In this document: positions 8,207 through 16,494 of the stretch, in pieces
How positions within the stretch are numbered: the stretch's first letter is position 1
Layout of the letters: each line of letters begins with the position of its first letter
NCBI GenBank assembly: GCA_964486725.1
Contig: CAZAOK010000001.1
Location: forward strand, 1 to 64,000
DNA from: M55B154 sp964486725
Lineage (GTDB): Bacteria; Spirochaetota; UBA4802; UB4802
Direction of reading: 5' to 3'
DNA: 64,000 bases
Notes under the pieces: model-generated
What the model saw: the letters and a program-made list of their open reading frames with translations, nothing else
What the model was told of the DNA's origin: nothing
The model's database searches: none
Position numbers and translations under genes: made by a program

Positions 8207-9151
8207 TTGAGATTACGAGAACTGCAAAGTGCCCTTGAAGAAACACTTTTCGTGGGGCAGGCATTCAAACTTGGTGTATTTAACCAGCTTTACCGTGAAC
8301 CCGGTACCGCTGATGAACTTGCCAAAAGCATGAAATTTGACAGGCGGGCAACCTGGGTGATGCTGGAAGCCCTGGTTGAGATGGGATATATTACAAAAAA
8401 AGGCGAAGAATATTCTGTTCCTGACGAGATTGTCAGCCGCCTGGTGGAAGAAGGGGGAGACGAGTACGAGGGTGATTTCTGGAAATTCCTTCTTTACCTG
8501 GTAAATCCATGGAGAACCCTGTCTCACGTGTTAACCCATGGTGAACCCGACCCGTCAAGTTACAGTGAGCTTGACATGAAAGACTTTATACGGGGAATGG
8601 ATTCACCCTGGAAAAAGAAGATTGCACCTGAAGTGGTGAAGGTGTGCCTTGAATATTCTCCAAATGCGACTACGGTGGCAGACATTGGCGGTGCTCCCGG
8701 CACCCTTGCACGGGAGTTCTCGCGAAAAAACATTCACACCATAATATATGATCTGCCCGAATCACTTGAAGTCATGGAGAAAGAATTATCACGGATTGAA
8801 AATGTGTCATTACAGAAAGGGGACGCAACCGTGTCCCTCCCCGAAGGTCCATATGATATTGCCTTCCTGGGTAATATCTGTCATGGCCAGTCGCCAGGGG
8901 ATAATCAGAAAATAATCACCATGTGCCATCAGAACCTGGATGATAACGGTATTATCGCCATTTTTGACAATCTCAGGGGAGAAAGTTACCTTGGCGCCAC
9001 GCTGGCCCTGCACATGTTAACCCAGAGCAAAAGGGGAAACATATATACCCGGGATGAATACATTCAGTGGCTTGATACCGCAGGCTTCAGGGATGTTGAG
9101 GTGCGTTCGCTTTCTGATCCCGCCTGGCAGGTAATAATCGCTTTTAAATAA
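8207..9151 (+). CDS. Methyltransf_2-type O-methyltransferase with dimerisation domain
   Basis: A 314-residue protein with an N-terminal winged-helix dimerisation domain (about 10-90, FKLGVFNQLYREPGTADELA and a WVMLEALVEMGYI helix) and a C-terminal SAM domain with VADIGGAPGTLAREF near 165. The layout is that of acetylserotonin/caffeate O-methyltransferases and bacterial relatives acting on small hydroxylated molecules. The TTG at 8207 is the likely start, with GGAG about 6 bases upstream. It lies 43 bp after the previous methyltransferase and overlaps the convergent mqnB by 8 bp. The acceptor is unknown. Confidence 0.85.
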   Translation: MRLRELQSALEETLFVGQAFKLGVFNQLYREPGTADELAKSMKFDRRATWVMLEALVEMGYITKKGEEYSVPDEIVSRLVEEGGDEYEGDFWKFLLYLVNPWRTLSHVLTHGEPDPSSYSELDMKDFIRGMDSPWKKKIAPEVVKVCLEYSPNATTVADIGGAPGTLAREFSRKNIHTIIYDLPESLEVMEKELSRIENVSLQKGDATVSLPEGPYDIAFLGNICHGQSPGDNQKIITMCHQNLDDNGIIAIFDNLRGESYLGATLALHMLTQSKRGNIYTRDEYIQWLDTAGFRDVEVRSLSDPAWQVIIAFK

Positions 9152-9752
9152 TCAACTCAAGTGTGTCCGCGAGAACATGCCCGTATATCCTGATATTTTT
9201 TACGATATCCCTGTCATGCGTATGCTCAGGGGTGTCACTCACGTATTTCAGCAGGTGGCAGGTGACGCCGAATTTCCTGCAGGTGTGGGCCACCGCTGCC
9301 CCCTCCATGTCAATCAGCTGGGCGTATGCTGACAGGTTCTGCCGTTGAATGGGGTCGATTGCCGGTATATTGCAGGTAGCCAGGGTGGCAGTCTTCATAG
9401 CCTGTATGGTATCGGTTGTATACTGGAATGGTTTCCCGCTTTTTAGATGGGGCCTGTCGTAATCGATCACACTGGATATGCAATATATAGTACCCAGTGG
9501 ATGTTCCATCCCAAGTGCGCCTGCCGCCCCCCCGTTAATAACGGTATCACAGGAATTCGTTGACAGGGCCCAGCTTGCTGCTATGGCAGCGTTAATCTTT
9601 CCGATACCTGAAATAACCAGCCGCAGGTTACCGCTGGTATATGACGAGAATGGATCAGCTGTTTCTTTAATCATTGAAAAACGCTGTATCAGGTGATCTG
9701 CCTCGATGATCGTGGCAGCAATGATCAGTTTTCTGTCAGAATGTTTCCGCAT
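9144..9752 (-). CDS. mqnB: Futalosine hydrolase (MTA/SAH-nucleosidase fold)
   Basis: MqnB removes hypoxanthine from futalosine in the futalosine route to menaquinone. The 202-residue protein has the purine-nucleosidase fold: VISGIGKINAA near 47-55, NGGAAGALG, the ribose-binding LIDMEGAAVA segment and VSDTPEH with the catalytic-site Asp. These could also fit an MTA/SAH nucleosidase, but the 28-bp overlap with mqnD strongly favours MqnB. The sequence between DYDRP and the DMEG motif is short, so it is slightly smaller than usual family members. It is the last gene of an ATPase-mqnD-mqnB minus-strand operon. Confidence 0.87.
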   Translation of the reverse strand: MRKHSDRKLIIAATIIEADHLIQRFSMIKETADPFSSYTSGNLRLVISGIGKINAAIAASWALSTNSCDTVINGGAAGALGMEHPLGTIYCISSVIDYDRPHLKSGKPFQYTTDTIQAMKTATLATCNIPAIDPIQRQNLSAYAQLIDMEGAAVAHTCRKFGVTCHLLKYVSDTPEHTHDRDIVKNIRIYGHVLADTLELII

Positions 9753-10534
9753 CGAGCCATTTCCTCAAGGGCAGTGACGGCCTTTTGCCCGGTTTCTCCC
9801 AGTGAAAGGGTAAAGTCATTCACGTACAGGTTGATATGTTCACGGATGACGCTATCATCCATCTCCTGTGCCAGTGACGCGATATATTCACGTGAGTCTT
9901 CGGGGTTATTATACGCGTATTCAATTGACTGACGTATGTGCGTTTCAACCATCTCTTTATAAATAATTGTATTCTTGTCATTTCTTATCGCGATGCATCC
10001 CAGTGGTATTGGCAGGCCGGTTTCGTCTTCCCACCACTTCCCGAGATCTACAATTTCTGTGCACCCATATGATGGATAGACAAAACGTCCCTCGTGGATG
10101 ATCACCCCCGCGTCAAATTTACCCGAGCGGATCCCCGGGAGTATCTCGTCAAAACGGACAATGTGCAGGTCGGTTATTCCCGGATGCCAGAGTTTCAGAA
10201 GAAGGTGTGCGGTAGTATACCGGCCGGGAATGGCAACACGCTTGTTATGCAGTGACTTCATCGGTGATGACGCAACAACCAGGGGGCCGCAGCCATACCC
10301 GAGGGCGGCCCCTGAATCCAAGATGGTATATGATGATTGAAGATACAGGTAGGCGTGAAATGAAAGCTTGCTGATGCCGTGCGTACCTTTCATGGCCCTG
10401 TGGTTGAGGTCTTCCACGTCGCTGATGAGGGGTGAATATATCAAAGGAGTAATATCAACATTCCCGTGCAGCATGGCATGAAATATAAATGTGTCATTGG
10501 GGCACGATGAAAAAGCGATATCCAGCTCGGGCAT
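9725..10534 (-). CDS. mqnD: 1,4-dihydroxy-6-naphthoate synthase
   Basis: MqnD converts cyclic dehypoxanthinyl futalosine to 1,4-dihydroxy-6-naphthoate in menaquinone synthesis. The 269-residue sequence has the diagnostic start FSSCPNDTFIFHAMLHG, the periplasmic-binding-protein-like fold, IPGRYTTAHLLL in the hinge, and VIIHEGRFVYP. Its stop region overlaps mqnB by 28 bp and its start follows the upstream ATPase gene by 2 bp. Presence of mqnB and mqnD shows that this organism makes menaquinone from chorismate by the futalosine route; mqnA, mqnC and mqnE are not in this window. Confidence 0.93.
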   Translation of the reverse strand: MPELDIAFSSCPNDTFIFHAMLHGNVDITPLIYSPLISDVEDLNHRAMKGTHGISKLSFHAYLYLQSSYTILDSGAALGYGCGPLVVASSPMKSLHNKRVAIPGRYTTAHLLLKLWHPGITDLHIVRFDEILPGIRSGKFDAGVIIHEGRFVYPSYGCTEIVDLGKWWEDETGLPIPLGCIAIRNDKNTIIYKEMVETHIRQSIEYAYNNPEDSREYIASLAQEMDDSVIREHINLYVNDFTLSLGETGQKAVTALEEMARCGNILTEN

Positions 10535-10536
10535 AA

Positions 10537-11235
10537 CTACATACCAGCAGCGCTTGTTTCACTGTCAACGGTGTTTTTCCTGAAGTGCTCCAGTGTGTGA
10601 GAGGTTAATGGTACAGAGAGGGAGGCAATGGTTGACGAATCAAATCGTGAAATGAAAAAACTTGACTCGGGTATACCCAGGCTTTTGATGATCATGGAAA
10701 TCAATACCAGGCCAAGGCCGGCTCCTTCCTTGTTGGGGTCATCCTCTGACATGAGAAAATAATCTGTAATGTCCTCACATTCTCTTGCGTCGCGCAGCTT
10801 TTTCTGAACAGTGTGAAGTTCCATATCGGTCATGGGGACAGGGTTGTGAACTTCTACGGTAAAATCGCTATTATCGAGGTGAAATATTACTTCAGCACGA
10901 ATGTTTTTTTGACGTGCTATTCTTTCAAAATTCTTTGCTTCCTGGTGACTCATTTCAAGCCTGAACATCTCAAGGGCCTTCTGGTAATCAATAATTGAAC
11001 CAGGATTGTTGCCGGGGGTGTAATTCTCAAAAAAAATATTTTTATAATTGGCTTTTACCGCGTTGACCAGCAGTTCTTTGATACATGTATACAGTGGGGA
11101 TAATAATTCAGTACAGTTATGCTGGTGCAGAACCATCTGGAGTATTCGCTGGGTTCGTTGCTCAATCTTTGTGCCCACGGAGTAGGCATGAAGACGTATT
11201 TTCCTGTTATTCTGTATAGCCTGTGTCAGGTCCAT
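10537..11235 (-). CDS. Stand-alone histidine-kinase-like ATPase domain protein
   Basis: A 232-residue protein with a GHKL-type ATPase domain: the N-box KELLVNAVKANYKN near 70-83 and a G-box GAGLGLVLISMIIKSLG near 170-186. There is no phosphoacceptor His helix, no sensor domain and no membrane segment. Such single-domain ATPases can be anti-sigma kinases (SpoIIAB/RsbW-like) or diverged sensor kinases that have lost partner domains; here the insertion between the boxes is long. It is translationally linked to mqnD (2-bp gap), an unexpected pairing with a quinone enzyme. The ATG has GGATAG just upstream. Confidence 0.75.
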   Translation of the reverse strand: MDLTQAIQNNRKIRLHAYSVGTKIEQRTQRILQMVLHQHNCTELLSPLYTCIKELLVNAVKANYKNIFFENYTPGNNPGSIIDYQKALEMFRLEMSHQEAKNFERIARQKNIRAEVIFHLDNSDFTVEVHNPVPMTDMELHTVQKKLRDARECEDITDYFLMSEDDPNKEGAGLGLVLISMIIKSLGIPESSFFISRFDSSTIASLSVPLTSHTLEHFRKNTVDSETSAAGM

Positions 11236-11318
11236 TACTATCCATCATCTGCTGGTGTTTCAATAGTATATTTGAATTCTTATAATAAATATATAACCGC
11301 GTACGTCAATAAGAAATC

Positions 11319-11738
11319 TTATTTTTTCGTAACATTGTTACAGTTGCAGGGCGACCTGTCCGGTGTTCCGTCAATATTTCGGCAGTAAATGGCGTAATCC
11401 CCCCCGGCAACGCGTTGTTTCATTAGAGAATGCCATAGCTCAAGGCCATTCTCACGCAGTAATAACAGGTTTTGTATTGTGACATGGCGGTAGTGGGCGT
11501 ATTGCTCACCCAGGTGGTAGTTGGCAAACTTCTTTAATCGGTCACAGGGAAATAATTCGCATTGAAAACAGAATTCTTTGCCCCCGATTTTCACGCAACA
11601 ATCAAATATTTCGCAATTGTTGTGCCGGATGTCAGTTCTGCAGCCTGTACAGGTTTGAAGGTCCTTAAAGCACGGGCAGGCTTTGCAGTAGATCCCGCAT
11701 GGGGCGGCAGTATTCAGTAAGTCAGTTGCTCTTGTCAT
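11319..11738 (-). CDS. DUF3795-type cysteine-rich protein
   Basis: A 139-residue small protein rich in Cys. The pattern CGIYCKACPCF...CTGCR followed by CEIFDCCVKIGGKEFCFQCELFPC matches DUF3795 proteins, which are thought to bind metal. Function is unknown. It is on the minus strand upstream of a transposable element at 11830 that separates it from the divergent thioredoxin-like gene. Confidence 0.8.
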   Translation of the reverse strand: MTRATDLLNTAAPCGIYCKACPCFKDLQTCTGCRTDIRHNNCEIFDCCVKIGGKEFCFQCELFPCDRLKKFANYHLGEQYAHYRHVTIQNLLLLRENGLELWHSLMKQRVAGGDYAIYCRNIDGTPDRSPCNCNNVTKK

Positions 11739-11829
11739 AATTTTAATTGTATCACTAAAAAAATAGATCTCATCAGAAAAAAGTGCTTTCTATGTTTTAG
11801 TATTACATGTAATAGTGTAAACTTGAGAG

Positions 11830-11952
11830 GTAGTTACTCAGCTGTCATGCTGAATGGTCAAAATTATTCTAATATGAATAATAATCCTGCATCTCCCCCC
11901 GCCTTCGGCGGGTGGGAGATGATCAATATTTTAGTCATAGCTGAGTAGTCAC
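11830..11952. mobile_element. MITE-like element copy 1 (123 bp, 8-bp target duplication)
   Basis: The left end reads GTAGTTACTCAGCT and the right end, reverse complemented, GTGACTACTCAGCT. It is flanked by the exact 8-bp duplication CTTGAGAG (11822-11829 and 11953-11960). The centre forms a hairpin of C/G runs capped by CCTTCGGC. The arm carrying TATGACTAAAATATTGATCA is shortened compared with the other copies. No coding capacity. It sits between divergent genes and may influence both promoters. The four other copies at 32.9, 38.0 (two) and 58.9 kb make the boundaries secure. Confidence 0.9.
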
Positions 11953-11986
11953 CTTGAGAGAAGATTAATTATTCTGGAGTATAACT

Positions 11987-12493
11987 ATGCGTTTTTTGAA
12001 AGTGCTGATAAGGACTATCCTGTTACTATCATTGGTGAGTATCCCGGGTATGCTTATTGCTGGTGATGTTACATGGTATTCTTTCAATGAAGGATTTAAA
12101 ATAGCCAGCCAGAAGAAGAAACCCGTCATTATCGACTTTTACGCCGACTGGTGTATGTGGTGCAAGGTGATGGAGGATAAGACATTCTCAGATCCCGGGG
12201 TTCAAAAAAAACTGGTACGTGATTACGTGGCTATTCGTATCGATATGCAGAAAAATGAGTCTATAGTCTATGATGGTAAGACATATGCCCCACAGCAGTT
12301 TTCAGGGATGCTGGGAGTAGAAGGGTTACCAACCATCGTTTTCATGGATAAAAATGGTAAATTCGTCACGAGAATTCCCGGTTTTGTGAAAGCCGATATA
12401 TTCAATGTATTATTGAACTATATGAAGGAAGAATGCTACACGAAGCAGGTAACATTCAAGGATTACATGAAAGATAAAGATTGTAAAAAATAG
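11987..12493 (+). CDS. Exported thioredoxin-like protein (CMWC active site)
   Basis: A 168-residue protein with a signal peptide (about residues 1-25, MRFLKVLIRTILLLSLVSI) and a thioredoxin fold. The redox motif is DFYADWCMWCKVMED, giving a CxxC at about residues 55-58, followed by cis-Pro in GLPTIVFMDKNG. This resembles the C-terminal domain of DsbD and thioredoxin_7 proteins that act in the cell envelope. An inserted segment (NESIVYDGKTYAP) lies between the CxxC helix and the cis-Pro strand. It stands alone, followed by a strong terminator shared with the convergent radical-SAM gene. The redox partner is not visible. Confidence 0.87.
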   Translation: MRFLKVLIRTILLLSLVSIPGMLIAGDVTWYSFNEGFKIASQKKKPVIIDFYADWCMWCKVMEDKTFSDPGVQKKLVRDYVAIRIDMQKNESIVYDGKTYAPQQFSGMLGVEGLPTIVFMDKNGKFVTRIPGFVKADIFNVLLNYMKEECYTKQVTFKDYMKDKDCKK

Positions 12494-12497
12494 TACA

Positions 12498-12532
12498 CAG
12501 CAGCAACCCCTGCCGGGCAGGGGTTGCTGCTG
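12498..12532. terminator. Strong GC-rich hairpin between convergent genes
   Basis: CAGCAGCAACCCCTG pairs with CAGGGGTTGCTGCTG around CCGGG, a 15-bp perfect stem. It is centred between the stops of the thioredoxin-like gene (plus) and the radical-SAM gene (minus), as expected for a bidirectional terminator, although only a weak T-run follows on either side. Confidence 0.8.
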
Positions 12533-12536
12533 ATGT

Positions 12537-13706
12537 TTATAGTGATGATTGCCAGTGGGTTGAAGTATGCCTGTTGAGGTTGTTCTTGATTATCGGCCTG
12601 TATGTATCATGGAGTTCGTCAAGCCAGCCGGCTTCAGGATTCAATTTCCTCTTGAAGAGTTTGCCCATAAGTGACGCGTCTTTTGCCTGGTGATATTTAA
12701 GAATAATTTCATCCCCCATAATGCCCACAATCTCGATTTTCCCGGTTTTGTGTGACATTATATACTTGAAGCGTTTTGCGTGTCCATCCAGCTGGCTTTT
12801 TGCCTTCTCTACAATGGAATAACCTTTAGTTATTGGTACCTGGAAGTGACTTTTTACCCTTTTGACCGGCCTGCACTGAAAAACATAATACGGGTTAATG
12901 CCATTGCGAACAAGATTTCTCATAAGTGACGCAAGAATATTCGGCTGGTCATTAACCCCCCTGAATAATACTGTTTGGTTATTTATCACGATGCCGCATT
13001 TTTTCAGTATTTCCACGGCAAGTTCAGATGATGGTGTGAATTCATTCGGATGATTAAAATGAGTGACCACGTACACCTGTTTGTGATGCCGGGTAAAATG
13101 TGAAAAAATATTCTGTAATTCCCTGTCACCGATAATCCTCTGGGGAAAAACAACCGGAATACGGCTGCCGAACCGAATGTAATCTAGATGATCAATTGTT
13201 GCAAGCTCTTCAAGGAATACCTTTAATGTCTCGGTGGGAAGAATAAGGGAATCTCCGCCGGTGATGAGAACATTGGTAATTTCTTTATGCTGACGAATAT
13301 ATGACACCGCATCAAGGAAGGTGGATATTACTTCCTTGTTTGGCAGGCCGACCATGCGTTTGCGGAAACAGAAACGGCAGTAAGCCGCGCACCTGTTGGT
13401 AGATATTATTAACGCGGTAGACCCGTACTTGTGTTGTAAGCCCGGCATAACAGTGTTGCTGGCTTCGCCGCTGGTATCGTAGGATCCTTCCATTTGTAAT
13501 TCTTCAACTGATGGAACGATCATTTTCCGAACAGGGTCGTTCGGGTTTTGAGGGTCTATAAGGGACAGATAATACCTGGTTATACTCATTGGATGCTGCT
13601 CGACAACCATTGATAAAGCGGTTTCTTCGCTTTCATTGATAGTGATGAACTGTTTTAGTTCGTCCAGGGTGTCTACATTGTTTTTAATTTCTTCAAGCCA
13701 GTTCAT
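12537..13706 (-). CDS. KamA-family radical SAM aminomutase (lysine 2,3-aminomutase type)
   Basis: A 389-residue radical SAM and PLP enzyme. The cluster motif is CAAYCRFCFRKR near 118-129, preceded by LIISTNR; ITGGD follows, and the C-terminal RFKYIMSHKTGKIEIVG region carries the usual PLP-binding part. Known family members interconvert L-lysine and beta-lysine, or act on glutamate, or modify EF-P (EpmB, usually about 340 residues). Length and motifs fit KamA/YodO best, but the substrate is not fixed. The ATG at 13706 is chosen because AGAGGTG precedes it; an upstream start would add 23 residues without homology. It is transcribed alone. Confidence 0.88.
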   Translation of the reverse strand: MNWLEEIKNNVDTLDELKQFITINESEETALSMVVEQHPMSITRYYLSLIDPQNPNDPVRKMIVPSVEELQMEGSYDTSGEASNTVMPGLQHKYGSTALIISTNRCAAYCRFCFRKRMVGLPNKEVISTFLDAVSYIRQHKEITNVLITGGDSLILPTETLKVFLEELATIDHLDYIRFGSRIPVVFPQRIIGDRELQNIFSHFTRHHKQVYVVTHFNHPNEFTPSSELAVEILKKCGIVINNQTVLFRGVNDQPNILASLMRNLVRNGINPYYVFQCRPVKRVKSHFQVPITKGYSIVEKAKSQLDGHAKRFKYIMSHKTGKIEIVGIMGDEIILKYHQAKDASLMGKLFKRKLNPEAGWLDELHDTYRPIIKNNLNRHTSTHWQSSL

Positions 13707-14219
13707 GGCACACCTCTTGCATTGGAATGTATGTATGTGAAACCTTACCCTATTCAGAGAACATGACTCAATCATGATCTGCGCATGTTGTGATGATGAG
13801 CAGATTTCTCCACGATTGGAGTTATTTTTTTCTCTTGTGAGTCAGGTTCTGGTTGAACAATAATGTTCGTTTGCCGCATATTCGCGGAACGCGTTTAACT
13901 GTACCATACATAGAGCAGGAACGAGTTGGATGAAAGAATGTAATGTAGATATAATAATCTTAAACACTACCTCCCACCTGAAATACGCCTTGCGGGGTAA
14001 AGCCTTATGAAAATAAATGATATTGACCTAACTCAACACATTTCACTCATCACAAGGTAAAGGGCTTTTTCCCTAAGAATACCAATATAGGGTACTTATG
14101 TCCTCAGTTCAAGGAAATTATTTAAAAAAAGTAAATAAAAACACCAATAAAATAAATAAAAAATACATTATCATAATACCAATTTTTTAATTATACTACA
14201 AATTATGCGAACATGTGTA
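13707..14219. other. Intergenic region without a recognisable gene
   Basis: About 510 bases between two minus-strand genes. It becomes very AT-rich towards the chemoreceptor stop (poly-A/T from about 14110). I see no conserved RNA, tRNA or repeat; short reading frames here have no ribosome sites and no family resemblance. Confidence 0.6.
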
Positions 14220-15800
14220 CTATTGTGCCGGGGTGTTGTTTCCCAGCATGGACTGCACCAGGCCTGCCAGTTCGTCTGATAATTCGTTAATAGTTCGGGC
14301 AGCGTGTGCCACGTCGTTCATGATATTATTCAATTCCTGTGCTGATTCGGTGACATACAGTATTGTCTTGCTTGATTCATCGTTTGCAATCTTCTGTTCA
14401 TTTGTGGACACGTCGATTGTATGAGTTGACTCATATATCTTTTCGTTGAGATTGGTAATGATTTTTATTGAGTTGTTAACATCAATGATAAGATCGCCTG
14501 TACCGGATATCTCTTTTGTTATGTCCAGAATCGCGTTGTTGAGGTCGTTGATCATGTTGGATGTTTTATCAATATAACCACTGCTGCTTGTGATAAGTCC
14601 CTGGTTGCTGTGTATAAGCTTTTCTATTTCCTTCGAGTTTTGTGTTGTGGCTTCTGCAAGCTTGGATATTTCATCTGCCACAACCGCAAATCCCCTTCCG
14701 GCCTCTCCAGCCCGGGCGGCTTCTATGGAAGCATTCAGCGAGAGGAGGTTGACCTGGTCGGCAATATCATTGATGATGCCAATAAACTTCGACATGTTAC
14801 TGCCGGTTTCATTCAATGCCTGGAACTGCTCCCTGGTTGTACCCATCAATTCGGATGACTGGTGAGAAAACTCGCTTATTGAATCGATGGCTGCCTGTAT
14901 TTTCGTGGAACTACGGGTTATCTTTTCGAATACCTTTTGCAAATCCACCACTGATTCGTTGGCAATCTGCATTTCCTCAAAAAGTGACCTGGCGGTTGTG
15001 TTAACGGACTCCGCGTTACTTGATAACTCTTCAACCGATGCTGATATCTCTTCCAGGGATGATGCCTGTTTTTGTGAGAGCTGGTTAACCTGTACCGATA
15101 CTTCTTCCTGGCCCGTTGCCTTGGATTTCAGAATTTTCACAGAGTTGTTCACCGCCTGTGCCATGTCAGAGAGGTGCTGGTAATTCTTCTCAGCTTCTTC
15201 AGCCTTTGAAATCGCGATCTCCATTATCGAGCGGGTTGCCCGTGCCCCGGCGGAAGCGCCTATGCCAACCCATATATAAATAAGAAACCTGACACCAATG
15301 ACGCTACCCGGGGGACCCTCGGGGATCAGGTGTGGTCTAAGCATGAATAATGATACCTGCGATAACACGACCAGCATGAAGGTGAAAAGTGATACCCGTA
15401 CATTAAAATAAAATACACTTGAAACCAGTATTATGTAATGAGCAGCGAAAAGTTCACGTGAACCGTGAATGACATACTGGAAGATAAACAGTGAAAGCAT
15501 AACACCGGTTATTACCACGTAACTTGAGGCAGGGTGAGCTTTCAGCTTGCGGGCCGCAATCCAGGTAAGCAGGATAAGCGCGCTGACACCGGTAAGTTCG
15601 ATAAGAATATCTGAAATACTGAGGTAATCCGAGCCGGTGCCTGTTAACAGGATAGCGGCTGTGGCAATATTGGCAAGTATGGTTATACTTAAAAATGCAA
15701 GTATCAGCCGTTTATGATTGTTCAGCATCACATTGGTGAAAATTGCATTTTCACCAAGTGACTTGCTGTTACTGGCTTTGCTGGAAAAAGGCAGTTTCAT
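14220..15800 (-). CDS. Methyl-accepting chemotaxis protein with multi-helix membrane sensor
   Basis: A 526-residue chemoreceptor. The first 190 residues hold about six membrane helices in a MASE-like integral sensor instead of a periplasmic domain. The cytoplasmic part is a long coiled coil with the hairpin tip DQVNLLSLNASIEAARAGEAG and FAVVADEISKLAEATTQNSKEI, the site that binds CheW and CheA. No HAMP domain is obvious. The ATG has GAGGTG 5 bases upstream. It is a single transcription unit. The stimulus is unknown, but membrane-embedded sensors often respond to lipid-soluble or energy-state signals. Confidence 0.92.
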   Translation of the reverse strand: MKLPFSSKASNSKSLGENAIFTNVMLNNHKRLILAFLSITILANIATAAILLTGTGSDYLSISDILIELTGVSALILLTWIAARKLKAHPASSYVVITGVMLSLFIFQYVIHGSRELFAAHYIILVSSVFYFNVRVSLFTFMLVVLSQVSLFMLRPHLIPEGPPGSVIGVRFLIYIWVGIGASAGARATRSIMEIAISKAEEAEKNYQHLSDMAQAVNNSVKILKSKATGQEEVSVQVNQLSQKQASSLEEISASVEELSSNAESVNTTARSLFEEMQIANESVVDLQKVFEKITRSSTKIQAAIDSISEFSHQSSELMGTTREQFQALNETGSNMSKFIGIINDIADQVNLLSLNASIEAARAGEAGRGFAVVADEISKLAEATTQNSKEIEKLIHSNQGLITSSSGYIDKTSNMINDLNNAILDITKEISGTGDLIIDVNNSIKIITNLNEKIYESTHTIDVSTNEQKIANDESSKTILYVTESAQELNNIMNDVAHAARTINELSDELAGLVQSMLGNNTPAQ

Positions 15801-16010
15801 AGAACACCTCGCGGTCCATAAATAAAATTCAATGTATTTAATCGTGAGAACGGCTAATCAACAATAGTAGTGTTGGAGAATATGATCAACATATGTAAGT
15901 GAACATTCCATATAAATTAGCATATTTTGTCATCTAAAATTTATGTAATTCTCTTGACAAATTACGCGACTCATGGAGATGTTGTGTAATCTTTAGTTGG
16001 ACAGGTGCAG

Positions 16011-16247
16011 ATGACATTCTCACGCGAACACATGGGATATTTTATTGCCTTTATGCTCATAGGTGGTATACTGGGGTCTGCGCTGGGAACCCTGCTGGTG
16101 AAATTAATACCATCAATTTCAATAATCACCAGTACATTAACCGGTCCAATCGGGTTTAACCTTGAGATCGTCACGTTCAGCGTTAAGCTCAATATTTCCG
16201 CCATAGCAGGTATTATCGGCGGTATAGTAATATTCAGGAAACTGTAA
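16011..16247 (+). CDS. Small DUF4321-like membrane protein
   Basis: A 78-residue protein (80 if the GTG at 16005 is used) with two hydrophobic stretches: IAFMLIGGILGSALGTLLV near the start and ISAIAGIIGGIVIFRKL at the end, joined by an amphipathic linker. The GG-LG-LG pattern resembles DUF4321 proteins found in clostridia and spirochaetes, whose function is unknown. Neither candidate start has an ideal ribosome site. It precedes the rpsB leader by 10 bp and may share its transcription. Confidence 0.6.
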   Translation: MTFSREHMGYFIAFMLIGGILGSALGTLLVKLIPSISIITSTLTGPIGFNLEIVTFSVKLNISAIAGIIGGIVIFRKL

Positions 16248-16256
16248 TAGTTTTTC

Positions 16257-16329
16257 GCCGCTCCTGCGGCTATCAAGTGTGCCAGCCATATATGGCAGGT
16301 GCATAAACACGTAAATCGGTGGTTCACCG
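16257..16329 (+). promoter_or_regulatory. Cluster of small hairpins in the rpsB upstream region
   Basis: Three short hairpins follow one another: GCCGC-tcct-GCGGC (16257-16270), the palindrome GCCATATATGGC (16285-16296) and CGGTG-gtt-CACCG (16317-16329). The region between the small membrane protein and rpsB is 247 bases with no believable gene. Ribosomal protein S2 operons in several phyla carry structured autoregulatory leaders; this could be one, but I cannot match it to a known leader. Confidence 0.3.
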
Positions 16330-16494
16330 GTTGCCTCCTACCAGCAGGTTTTGTGATGTGTAACTTGAATTATTCTGAGGGGCATGATAACGCTGACGTA
16401 CTGGCTGGCCGTTGGATGCCGGACATAAGTGCTTCCGATTTGCATGTTTTGATAAATTACGATGTATATCTATCAAGATGAGGGGGTACCTTAA

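Noticed and set aside
16299..16481. 60-residue reading frame in the rpsB leader
   Set aside because: No ribosome site and overlaps the hairpin cluster; more likely untranslated leader.
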